From Patescibacteria group bacterium UBA6257 (GTDB lineage: Bacteria; Patescibacteriota; Minisyncoccia; UBA6257), in contig DJVL01000020.1 of assembly GCA_002440845.1 (NCBI GenBank), positions 1 to 12,869 of the forward strand: a stretch of DNA of 12,869 nucleotides. The letters are read 5' to 3'. Shown here piece by piece: positions 1 to 6,805 of the stretch. Every line of letters starts with the position of its first letter. Within the stretch, counting starts at the first letter, position 1. A program made the translations under genes and the position numbers. The notes below the pieces were generated by a model. The model was not told where the DNA came from, made no database searches, and saw nothing but the letters and a program-made list of their open reading frames with translations.

Positions 1-351
1 GTAATGGTTGACGGTCTGGGAGTTGGAGATATTAGCGAGGTTGTTATAAGAGACCGCCAAACTTTAGCCAAAGACGGGATTTTCATTATCATTGCTATGG
101 TAGAAAATAAAACCGGTTTGCTTCATAACGAGCCGGAAGTCATCTCGCGAGGCTTTGTTTATATGAAAGAATCAAAAGATTTGATAAATCAAACCAAAAA
201 GTTAATTCGGGAAGTAATTTCTCGCTCCACCAACGGCAAAACTTTTAATGAAGCTTACATCAGAAACAACTTAAGAGAAGAAATAGGAATGTTCTTTTTC
301 AAAAAAACTCAGCGCCGACCTATGATTTTACCGGTAGTAATAGAGGTGTAA
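1..351 (+). CDS. rnj: Ribonuclease J, C-terminal part (5' truncated by window edge)
   Basis: RNase J is a metallo-beta-lactamase/beta-CASP ribonuclease with 5'-3' exonuclease and endonuclease activity in mRNA decay and rRNA maturation. The visible 116 codons match the family's last part. They open with VDGLGVGDI and a VVIRDRQ-LAKDGIFIII strand, continue with EVISRGFVYMKES, and end in the typical C-terminal pattern of a basic helix followed by KKTQRRPMILPVVIEV. The catalytic metal-binding motifs lie upstream of the window and cannot be checked. The frame is open from base 1, so the ATG at 4 is internal and not a start. The gene ends with TAA and is convergent with tatD, 28 bp away. The gap has only a weak 5-bp hairpin (352-365) without a T-tract. 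The family call is strong; J1 and J2 cannot be told apart from this end. Confidence 0.93.
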   Translation, partial: VMVDGLGVGDISEVVIRDRQTLAKDGIFIIIAMVENKTGLLHNEPEVISRGFVYMKESKDLINQTKKLIREVISRSTNGKTFNEAYIRNNLREEIGMFFFKKTQRRPMILPVVIEV

Positions 352-379
352 AGAAGTTCACTTCTCAAAAACGGGTGTT

Positions 380-1231
380 CTAACGAATCTCAAAAAATCT
401 TAAGGCGTTCTGAAAAGTCTGTCTTTTTATTTCTTCAAGAGGAAAATCTTTTATATTTGCTATTTTTTGTGCTACTTCTTTAACATAAAACGGCTCGTTT
501 CTTTTCCCTCGATAAGGCACTGGCGCCACATAGGGAGCGTCTGTTTCAATTAAAATTCTTTCTAAGGGAGTTTCTTTAAGAACTTCATCTAATTTATTGC
601 CATAAGTAATAACTCCGGAAAAACCCAGATAAAAATTAGGATTCTGGAGAATTGATTTTGACTCTTCAAGAGAACCGGTAAAAAAGTGAAAAATTGCTTT
701 ACCTGAATAATTATTCTCTTTCAAAATACCCAAAGCCTCTTTATACAAATCTCGAAGATGCAAAATCAATGGTAAATTATATTTTTGAGCTATTTTAATT
801 TGTTTTCTAAACTCTTCTTCTTCTAATTCTTTACATTTTTCTTGTTCTTCTGAAGATATTTCTTTAAAATAGCTGTAATCTAAGCCGCACTCGCCAATAG
901 CTACCACCTTTTTATGGCGGCGAATTAAGTCTTCAAATTTACTATCAAACTCTTCAACCGGCAAAGTATTTCCAAGATTATCTTGAAAATTATTAATTTC
1001 ATTTTTATCTAATTGGTTGGAAGGGGCGGGGAAAGTATGAGCTGAATGAAGGCCAACACTTGCCCAACAATTACTTGTATCTTCAGCAATCTTTATCGCT
1101 TTTTTTGAAGTTTCAAAGCAAGTCCCGATATTAATGGCAAAAATTTTCTCCTGCTCCATCCGTTTTATTATTTCCTCCCTATCTGCTTCAAAAGCAGCTA
1201 AATTTAAATGGCAATGAGAATCAAACAACAT
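380..1231 (-). CDS. tatD: TatD-family metal-dependent hydrolase / DNase
   Basis: This is a TIM-barrel amidohydrolase-fold nuclease; TatD proteins are Mg-dependent 3'-5' exonucleases implicated in DNA repair and quality control, probably cytosolic. Counting from the ATG at 1231 (283 codons), the metal-site motifs are all present: FDSHCHL with His6 and His8, IGECGLDY with Glu114, LILHLRD with His158, FHFFTG with His182, and LIETDAPYVAP with Asp231, followed by the usual Pro/Arg-Gly-Lys-Arg-Asn segment. The frame also opens at a TTG four codons upstream, but M-L-F-D-S-H is the standard family N-terminus, so the ATG is preferred; neither has a Shine-Dalgarno. A charged stretch around 70-105 and a Glu-rich one near 130-140 are somewhat longer than in E. 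coli TatD. The gene lies downstream of metG, as in Bacillus (metS-yabD), but here a repeat-filled gap of 220 bp separates them. Confidence 0.93.
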   Translation of the reverse strand: MLFDSHCHLNLAAFEADREEIIKRMEQEKIFAINIGTCFETSKKAIKIAEDTSNCWASVGLHSAHTFPAPSNQLDKNEINNFQDNLGNTLPVEEFDSKFEDLIRRHKKVVAIGECGLDYSYFKEISSEEQEKCKELEEEEFRKQIKIAQKYNLPLILHLRDLYKEALGILKENNYSGKAIFHFFTGSLEESKSILQNPNFYLGFSGVITYGNKLDEVLKETPLERILIETDAPYVAPVPYRGKRNEPFYVKEVAQKIANIKDFPLEEIKRQTFQNALRFFEIR

Positions 1232-1245
1232 AGGAATCAACAAAT

Positions 1246-1271
1246 TACGAATTTAATACGAATATACGAAT
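1246..1271. repeat. Three TACGAAT heptamers upstream of tatD
   Basis: The heptamer TACGAAT occurs at 1246-1252, 1257-1263 and 1265-1271, with start-to-start distances of 11 and 8 bases. It reads ATTCGTA on the tatD sense strand, immediately upstream of the tatD start. The copies are exact. A protein-binding array or simple slippage debris are both possible; I cannot distinguish them from this window. Confidence 0.5.
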
Positions 1272-1328
1272 GGAATCAATCCAAAATTAAATATACCAAA
1301 CACCAAAACGCTCAAAGTGAAGGGAATA

Positions 1329-1370
1329 CCCGATTCCCTGTGGCGAAGCCACAGGGATAGATTTATTTAA
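1329..1370. repeat. Palindromic repeat, copy A (42 nt)
   Basis: The unit contains a 10-bp perfect stem (1335-1344 with 1348-1357) closed by a GAA triloop, with core CTGTGGC/GCCACAG, and ends in ATAGATTTATTTAA. It matches the segment exactly 89 bases downstream (1418-1459) except at one stem pair and the loop. It lies in the metG-tatD gap. It looks like a REP-like intergenic palindrome; on the minus strand no T-tract follows, so it is a poor terminator by itself. Confidence 0.8.
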
Positions 1371-1382
1371 TTCTTAAAATAC

Positions 1383-1397
1383 ATCGGCGGAGCCGAT
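1383..1397. other. Short GC-rich hairpin between the repeat copies, possible terminator
   Basis: ATCGGC and GCCGAT form a 6-bp stem with a GGA triloop. On the plus strand, ACTTTTTT follows directly, which is terminator-like; on the minus strand GTATTTTAAG follows, which is weaker. No plus-strand gene is known to read into this point, so any termination would act on metG readthrough (minus) or on stray transcription (plus). Confidence 0.45.
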
Positions 1398-1417
1398 ACT
1401 TTTTTAAAAAAATCTAC

Positions 1418-1459
1418 CCCGATTTCCTGTGGCTTCGCCACAGGAATAGATTTATTTAA
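1418..1459. repeat. Palindromic repeat, copy B (42 nt), overlapping the metG 3' end
   Basis: A 10-bp stem (1424-1433 with 1437-1446) with a TTC triloop, followed by the same ATAGATTTATTTAA tail as copy A. One stem pair differs from copy A: T1425-A1445 replaces C1336-G1356, so pairing is kept. An outer helix can add 1404-1416 with 1447-1459 (one A-A mismatch) across a 7-nt bulge. The tail supplies the metG stop codon (1452-1454) and its last codons. On the minus strand a run of seven T follows 11 nt past the inner stem, so this may also end metG transcripts. Confidence 0.8.
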
Positions 1460-2918
1460 CTATCCTGGGAAATAAATTAATCTTAGAAAAATCTCCTTCA
1501 TTAATTCTCTTTTTAACTAAATCCAGTTTAGAAGGAATAAATGGCTCTAGGAAAACTACAATTTTACTCAAACCACTTAATAGATTTGTCAAAATAGTAT
1601 TAATTTCTTTTGATTTATCTAAAGGAATGCTCCAAGGTTTCTTTTTATTAATATACTTATCTATTTCCCTCGTTAAAGAAAAGGCGTTTTCTAAAGCTTT
1701 AAACAAATCTAAATTATTCATACAATAATAATATTCTTCCTCGTGCTTTTTAAAATTATTCTCAAATTCTTTTGTTGCAGATTTTAAGGGATGAGCTTTA
1801 TAGTTATATTTTCTAAGAAGAGCAAATGTTCTTTCTATCAAATTGCCTAGCCCATTAGCTAAATTAGAATTATACTGTTCTTCAAATTTAGCCTCTTGGA
1901 TATTTCCATCGCTGCCAAATGGAAATTGTGATAATAAAAGATATCTAGCGGCATCAGCGCCAAATTTATCCACTAATTTATTAGGGTCAATAACATTGCC
2001 CAAGGTTTTACTCATTTTCTGGTTATTAATTGTAAAAAATCCATGAATAAATTCTCGGTCCGGTAATTTAATTCCTCCAGCGATAAGCATTGCCGGCCAA
2101 TAAATAGCATGAAATTTTAAAATATCACGACCTAATAAATGGATAACGTAACTATCATCCCACCATTTTTTAAATTCTTTTATATTATTTCCATAACCAA
2201 TAGCAGAAATATAATTAACCAAAGCGTCTATCCAGACATAAATAGTTTGCTCATTATCAAATGACACTTCAATTCCCCATTTTACTCTTTCCTTTTGGCG
2301 AGAAATAGAAAAATCATCGAGATTCTGTTTGAAAAGACCTAAAACTTCTTGCTTGGCAGAAAACGGTTGAATTTCTAACTTATTATTTATAATGGCCTTT
2401 TCTACTTTTTTTAAATAATTCTTCAATTGAAAAAAATAATTTTTTTCCGAAATCTTTTGAGGCTTCGCCTTATGATAAAGGCATAAACCATTAATTAACT
2501 CTTGTGAGATTAAAAATTTCTCACAGCCAATACAATATAAACCTTCATAATTTCTCTCATATATCGCCCCTTTTTCTTTCAATTGCTCAACAAATTTTTT
2601 AACCGCTTTTTCATGTTTTTTATCAGTAGTTCTTGTAAAATAATCATATTTAACATTCAAATTCCTCCAAGCTTCTTTATAAAGCTGGCTATTTTCGTTG
2701 CATAGTTGTTTTGGCGACTTACCCATCTTTTCAGCCGATTCTGCTATTTTAGAACCATGCTCATCGGTTCCTGTCAAAAAGAAAACTTCTTTGCCTTGAG
2801 TCCTGAAAAATCGGGCTAACACATCGGCAGCTAAAGTGGTATAGGCATGACCAATATGAGGTTTATCGTTTACATAATATATTGGTGTAGTAATTAAAAT
2901 TCTATTTTTATTAATCAT
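1452..2918 (-). CDS. metG: Methionyl-tRNA synthetase (short form, no C-terminal tRNA-binding domain)
   Basis: This class I synthetase charges tRNA-Met and initiator tRNA with methionine in the cytosol. In the 488 residues the HIGH signature (HIGHAYTT) is at 21-24, the connective domain carries one zinc knuckle (Cys129, Cys132, Cys146, His149), WIDAL is near 229-233 and the KMSKT loop is at 301-305. The CxxC...CxxH knuckle is the Thermus-type arrangement. The helical anticodon-binding domain fills the rest. The protein stops there, lacking the roughly 110-residue OB-fold domain that makes many bacterial MetRS dimeric; such short forms exist and are expected to work as monomers. No Shine-Dalgarno precedes the ATG. 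The upstream neighbour is the AI-2E-family permease, 63 bp away, and tatD follows. The stop codon lies inside a palindromic repeat. Confidence 0.97.
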   Translation of the reverse strand: MINKNRILITTPIYYVNDKPHIGHAYTTLAADVLARFFRTQGKEVFFLTGTDEHGSKIAESAEKMGKSPKQLCNENSQLYKEAWRNLNVKYDYFTRTTDKKHEKAVKKFVEQLKEKGAIYERNYEGLYCIGCEKFLISQELINGLCLYHKAKPQKISEKNYFFQLKNYLKKVEKAIINNKLEIQPFSAKQEVLGLFKQNLDDFSISRQKERVKWGIEVSFDNEQTIYVWIDALVNYISAIGYGNNIKEFKKWWDDSYVIHLLGRDILKFHAIYWPAMLIAGGIKLPDREFIHGFFTINNQKMSKTLGNVIDPNKLVDKFGADAARYLLLSQFPFGSDGNIQEAKFEEQYNSNLANGLGNLIERTFALLRKYNYKAHPLKSATKEFENNFKKHEEEYYYCMNNLDLFKALENAFSLTREIDKYINKKKPWSIPLDKSKEINTILTNLLSGLSKIVVFLEPFIPSKLDLVKKRINEGDFSKINLFPRIVK

Positions 2919-2922
2919 AGAT

Positions 2923-2952
2923 ATCGTATTTTAAAAAATATCTTATTGCCAA
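2923..2952 (-). promoter_or_regulatory. Candidate sigma70-like promoter for metG
   Basis: Reading the minus strand, TTGGCA (2952-2947, five of six consensus bases) is followed after 18 nt by TACGAT (2928-2923, four of six). The predicted start falls at or next to the metG ATG, which would give a leaderless mRNA and would fit the absence of a Shine-Dalgarno. In AT-rich DNA such matches arise by chance, so this is only a candidate. Confidence 0.28.
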
Positions 2953-2981
2953 TACAACTAATACAAAAAACTCATTTTTTT

Positions 2982-4040
2982 CTAATCTTCCTTATTTCTA
3001 TTAACAAAATTTGAAAAGTTGCCGCTCTTAATATCTCTTAAAAGCTCCATTAAGGCGGCGGCAAGCGGAAGAGCCACTATTACACCAAGAGACCCTCCCA
3101 ATTTTTCTCCCACCACCAAAGCCAAAATAATAATTAAAGGGTTTAAATTCATTGTTTTTGAGCGCAAAAACGGAGAAATTAAATTTTCCAACCCTTGAAT
3201 AGCAATCAAAATAATTGCTATAACAACCCCTAAAGAAAAATTTTGGCTAAAACCAAATAAAGAAATAATTACACCAGCTACTAAAGGCCCAAAATAAGGA
3301 ATAAAATCTGCTATGCCGGCTAAAACAGCCAGAAAACCAGCATAAGGAACCCCTAAAATAATTAAACTTATAAATACCAAACACCCTATAACCAAACTTA
3401 ACAAAGATTGGCCAGTAAACCAATAAACCGTCTTTTTTCTTGCCTTTTCCCAAAGAAAAACAAAATAATCTTCATACTTTTTTGGACAAAGTAAATGAAC
3501 GCCTTTTTCCACTCCTTTTTTCTCTAAATTAAGGAAAAAGGCTATCAAAAAAACCAAAAAAGCTGAAAAAAATCCTCCTAAAATTTTATTGGTGAATTTT
3601 ATAGCTTGAGAAAAAACAGAAGCAATATCACCTCCGCCTACATCAGCAATATTAAAAAAAGAAGTCCACTTATCAAAAAAATTACTATCGCTTTTAAATT
3701 GCTCAAAAATTTTATTTAAAAAATTGCCATTCCCTTCTGACGAAAAAGGCGTTAGAAATTCCAAAAACACCTTTCCTAAGATAGGAAAAATCAAATGGAA
3801 AACTAACGCGATTAAAAAAACAGAAAAAAGATAAATAAGGAAAACCGCAAACCATCTGTTTTTAAACTTCTTTTCTAGATAAACGATTGGCACGTCAAGT
3901 AAAGAAGCAACAATGAAAGCTGTAAGGGCTAATAAAATAAAAGAACGAAAATACCAAATTCCTATGGTTAATAAAAACAAAAGATAAAAGCGGCCAAAGC
4001 TTTGCCAGCTAATATCAATTTTTTTTATTTCCTCTTTCAT
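2982..4040 (-). CDS. AI-2E family (PerM/YdiK-like) transmembrane permease
   Basis: A polytopic inner-membrane protein of 352 residues, the usual length for the AI-2E transporter family. Two hydrophobic segments sit near residues 15-50, another at 63-90, one at about 150-172, then a dense hydrophobic block from about 207 to 335. The central soluble part (about 95-145) is the characteristic variable region. The C-terminal half holds the family hallmarks: GVPYAGFLAVLAGIADFIPYFGP, a later LENLISPFLRSKTMNLNPL segment and GGSLGVIVALPLAA. Family members include proposed autoinducer-2 exporters and Na+/H+ or Na+/Li+ antiporters, so the substrate here is unknown. The ATG has no Shine-Dalgarno, and a TTTTATAATAA tandem lies immediately upstream. 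It sits 42 bp after the M16 peptidase gene and 63 bp before metG, with no obvious functional link to either. Confidence 0.9.
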   Translation of the reverse strand: MKEEIKKIDISWQSFGRFYLLFLLTIGIWYFRSFILLALTAFIVASLLDVPIVYLEKKFKNRWFAVFLIYLFSVFLIALVFHLIFPILGKVFLEFLTPFSSEGNGNFLNKIFEQFKSDSNFFDKWTSFFNIADVGGGDIASVFSQAIKFTNKILGGFFSAFLVFLIAFFLNLEKKGVEKGVHLLCPKKYEDYFVFLWEKARKKTVYWFTGQSLLSLVIGCLVFISLIILGVPYAGFLAVLAGIADFIPYFGPLVAGVIISLFGFSQNFSLGVVIAIILIAIQGLENLISPFLRSKTMNLNPLIIILALVVGEKLGGSLGVIVALPLAAALMELLRDIKSGNFSNFVNRNKED

Positions 4041-4044
4041 AAAT

Positions 4045-4066
4045 TTTTATAATAATTTTATAATAA
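4045..4066. repeat. Tandem 11-nt AT repeat in the M16 / AI-2E gap
   Basis: TTTTATAATAA is repeated exactly twice, at 4045-4055 and 4056-4066, within a 42-bp gap made almost only of A and T. Each copy contains TATAAT on the plus strand and TATTAT on the minus (coding) strand, so it could supply a -10 element for the permease gene, but no convincing -35 is visible. Slippage is the simplest origin. Confidence 0.6.
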
Positions 4067-4082
4067 TTTTTAAATTTTATTT

Positions 4083-5357
4083 TTAATAATTATTTAAAAT
4101 TTTAAGCAAAGTTCTTTTCTCTTTAATCGACCCAATAAGCGCCAAGTTTAGCAACCGCTTGTTAATAATTTCCCCGGCTGTTTTTTTCAAATCTCCTAAA
4201 GTGACTGCTTTTATTTTCTTTAAATATTCACGGGGGGTCTCTATTTTTCCGCTCAAGATTTCCCGGCTAGCCAAATAATCTGCTCTATTATGGACACTTT
4301 CCTGCGAAAGAGCAAATCTTCCAGCAATATAATTTTTAGCTTTGTTAAGGTCGGCAGAAGAAATCTTTGATGTTTTTAATTTTTCCCATTCCTGAAGAAT
4401 TGACTTAATTATCATCTCCAGCCGGCTATTATCAACACCGGCATTAACCACCCAAAAACCATGATCGGTAAAATACTCAATATAACTCCTTACATAATAA
4501 GCCGCTCCTAATTTTTCCCTGACTAACTGGAAAAGCATCCCTGACATCCCCCCGTCAAAAATTGCGTCTAAAAGATCCAGAGCATATCTTCTTTTGTCTT
4601 TTAAACTTATGCCCCTGAACCCTAAAACAAAATGAGTCTGGCCAGTTTCTTTTTCCTTAACCAGCAAAGTCGGCTTTGTTTGTTTTTCTTTTATGTTTTC
4701 TTTTCTTTTCCCTTGGCCAAGAGGGATAGAAGAAAAATATTTTTTTACCTGCTGGATCGCTTCCTTATCGGAGAAATTTCCGCTAATCGCCACTAAGGTG
4801 GATTTTGCCTTGTATTGAGAGCGATAATAATTCATTACATCTTTTCTTGAAAAATTTTTAATATTTTCTTTTGTGCCTAAACCGAACCTGCCTATGGGTT
4901 GATCTCCATAAAGCAATTTCGGCCATAATTCCCAAACATAAAGCTTTGGGTCGTCCTGATGCATATTTATTTCTTCCATAACAACTTTTTTTTCTTTCTC
5001 CAGCTCTGCTTCAGGAAACTGAGAATTTAAATAGATATCGGAAACTACATCCAAAGCTTTCTCTTTATGCTCTTTTGATAATCTAACCCAATAATAAGTG
5101 CATTCCGAAGAAGTCGTGGCATTATAAATTCCTCCCAAGCTATCCAGTTCTTTGGTAATTTCAAAATTAGAGCGCCTTTTTTCCGTGCCTTTAAAACATA
5201 AATGCTCTAAAAAATGGGAAAGGCCGTTCTCTTTTTTGTTTTCAAAATCAAAACCAGTATTAACAAAAACCACCACCTGAAAAGACAGGGATTCTTTTGA
5301 AGCTACAGTTAAAACCCGAAGGCCATTGTTAAATTTAGTAAGCTTATAATCTTCCAT
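4083..5357 (-). CDS. M16 family zinc metallopeptidase (insulinase / processing-peptidase type)
   Basis: This is an inverzincin protease of 424 residues, matching a bacterial M16B half-clam subunit. The catalytic motif HxxEH is intact at 48-52 (HFLEH, followed by LCFKGT), and the third zinc ligand is Glu128 or Glu129 in VVMEEI, about 76 residues after the second His. The C-terminal half carries the substrate-binding Arg and Tyr pair in VREKLGAAYYVRS (about 280 and 287). Thus one chain holds both the catalytic and the binding residues and should work as a homodimer, without a partner subunit in this window. No signal peptide is visible, so it is probably cytosolic and degrades peptides or processes presequence-like substrates. 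It lies 22 bp after glyS, which suggests co-transcription. The physiological substrate is unknown. Confidence 0.93.
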   Translation of the reverse strand: MEDYKLTKFNNGLRVLTVASKESLSFQVVVFVNTGFDFENKKENGLSHFLEHLCFKGTEKRRSNFEITKELDSLGGIYNATTSSECTYYWVRLSKEHKEKALDVVSDIYLNSQFPEAELEKEKKVVMEEINMHQDDPKLYVWELWPKLLYGDQPIGRFGLGTKENIKNFSRKDVMNYYRSQYKAKSTLVAISGNFSDKEAIQQVKKYFSSIPLGQGKRKENIKEKQTKPTLLVKEKETGQTHFVLGFRGISLKDKRRYALDLLDAIFDGGMSGMLFQLVREKLGAAYYVRSYIEYFTDHGFWVVNAGVDNSRLEMIIKSILQEWEKLKTSKISSADLNKAKNYIAGRFALSQESVHNRADYLASREILSGKIETPREYLKKIKAVTLGDLKKTAGEIINKRLLNLALIGSIKEKRTLLKILNNY

Positions 5358-5379
5358 AATTGAATAAATAATTGGGGCA

Positions 5380-6747
5380 TCAAGACGTTAGTTTTTCTTC
5401 CACCCATTTTAAAACTTCGTCTCTATGGATTCTTTCTTGCTCCATAGAATCACGATGACGAATAGTTAGAGTATCGTTTTCTAAACTCAAATGATCAACG
5501 GTCAAGCACCAAGGCGTCCCAATCTCATCTTGCCTTCTGTATCTCCTGCCAATAGAACCGCTTTCATCGTAATCGCAAAGGAATTTTCCCCGAACCTGAT
5601 TATAAATATCTTTGGCTAAAACCAATAACTTATCGTTATTTCTAAGCAACGGGAAAACTGCTAATTTAATTGGCGATAATTGAGGATTTAATTTCAGCAC
5701 GATTCTTGTTTCGCCACTTTCATCTTTCTCTTCATTGTAAGCGTCAAGCAGAAAAACCAATAAAGACCTGTCTACGCCGGCTGAAGGTTCTATCACAAAA
5801 GGAACAAAACTTTCTTTTTTTATTTCGTCAAAATAACTTAAATCTTTTAGGGAATTTTTGATATGGTTTTTTAAATCATAATCTCCGCGATTAGCAATTC
5901 CTTCTACCTCGTCCCAGCCGAAAGGAAATTTATATTCTACATCAGCGCAAGCTCGTGCGTAATGAGCTAATTCTTCTTTTTCATAAACTCTAAGGCGCAA
6001 GTTCTCTTTTTTTATCCCCAGAGACAAATACCAATTCAGTCTTTCTTCTGTCCAATAAAAAAACCATTTTTCATCTTCGCCGGGTTTAACAAAATATTCC
6101 AGTTCCATTTGTTCAAATTCCCTTGTCCTAAAAATAAAATTGCCCGGCGTGATTTCATTTCTGAAAGATTTCCCTATCTGCGCTATACCAAAAGGGATTT
6201 TTTTTCTTGAAGAATTTAAAACATTTCTAAAATTAACAAAAATGCCCTGAGCGGTTTCCGGCCGAAGGAAAACCGCATCGCCAGTTTCTTCGGTTGCCCC
6301 CAGAAAAGTTTTAAACATTAAATTAAATTTTTTTTCTTCGGTAAGGAGTCCTTCGCAATTAGGGCAAAGCAAACGGCCGTCTTTTTGTTTTAACTCACCG
6401 TATTTACCTTCTTTTAAATAATCAGCGCGAAAACGGCTATGGCAATTTTGGCATTCCACCAAGGGGTCGGAAAAGTTTTTAAGATGACCAGAAGCTTCCC
6501 AAGTTTTTGGATTCATAATAATAGCTGAATCCAAACCAACTACCTCGTTTCTTGCCCATACTATTTTCTGCCACCAATTTTTTTTTATATTGTTTTTAAG
6601 TTCCACTCCTAAGGGGCCGTAATCCCAAGAATTAGCCAAACCGCCATAAATTTCCGAACCGGGAAAAATAAAACCGCGTCGTTTGCACAAAGAAACTATT
6701 TTTTCTATTAAATTACTTTGGTCGTCAGAAAAAACCTTTTTTTCCAT
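5380..6747 (-). CDS. glyS: Glycyl-tRNA synthetase, alpha2 homodimer type
   Basis: A class II synthetase that attaches glycine to tRNA-Gly. The single 455-residue chain belongs to the archaeal/eukaryotic-like and Thermus/Mycoplasma alpha2 type, unrelated in architecture to the bacterial alpha2beta2 GlyQ/GlyS. Visible elements, in order: the N-terminal GFIFPGSEIYGGLANSWDYGPLG; a zinc ribbon (Cys99, Cys102, Cys128, Cys131); motif 2 around LRPETAQGIF to the RNE at 196-198 and TREFEQMELEYF; motif 3 (PSAGVDRSLL, about 321-330); and a C-terminal anticodon-binding domain from about 355 with YDESGSIGRRYRRQDEIGTPWC. The stop is TGA, evidence against UGA recoding. The 14 bases before the ATG are purine-rich (AAAGAAAGAAGAGA), the nearest thing to a ribosome-binding site in the window. 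It lies two genes after recO, echoing the Firmicutes recO-glyQS neighbourhood. Confidence 0.97.
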   Translation of the reverse strand: MEKKVFSDDQSNLIEKIVSLCKRRGFIFPGSEIYGGLANSWDYGPLGVELKNNIKKNWWQKIVWARNEVVGLDSAIIMNPKTWEASGHLKNFSDPLVECQNCHSRFRADYLKEGKYGELKQKDGRLLCPNCEGLLTEEKKFNLMFKTFLGATEETGDAVFLRPETAQGIFVNFRNVLNSSRKKIPFGIAQIGKSFRNEITPGNFIFRTREFEQMELEYFVKPGEDEKWFFYWTEERLNWYLSLGIKKENLRLRVYEKEELAHYARACADVEYKFPFGWDEVEGIANRGDYDLKNHIKNSLKDLSYFDEIKKESFVPFVIEPSAGVDRSLLVFLLDAYNEEKDESGETRIVLKLNPQLSPIKLAVFPLLRNNDKLLVLAKDIYNQVRGKFLCDYDESGSIGRRYRRQDEIGTPWCLTVDHLSLENDTLTIRHRDSMEQERIHRDEVLKWVEEKLTS

Positions 6748-6805
6748 TCTCTTCTTTCTTTAAAATAAATTAAATTATTCTCAAGGAAAGTTAACCTTTT
6801 AACTG

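Noticed and set aside
352..379. Bidirectional terminator between the RNase J gene and tatD.
   Set aside because: AGAAG/CTTCT gives only five weak pairs and no T-tract follows on either strand.
1244..1451. CRISPR array from the repeated palindromes.
   Set aside because: Only two copies, with 47 bases between that contain a different hairpin, and no cas genes. The units are REP-like, not CRISPR repeats.
2460..2470. AGGCTTCGCCT inside metG shares the GGCTTCGCC core of the palindromic repeats.
   Set aside because: Only 9 bases match and they encode an ordinary K-A-K-P stretch in frame after the zinc knuckle. Without the long stem or tail it is more likely chance.
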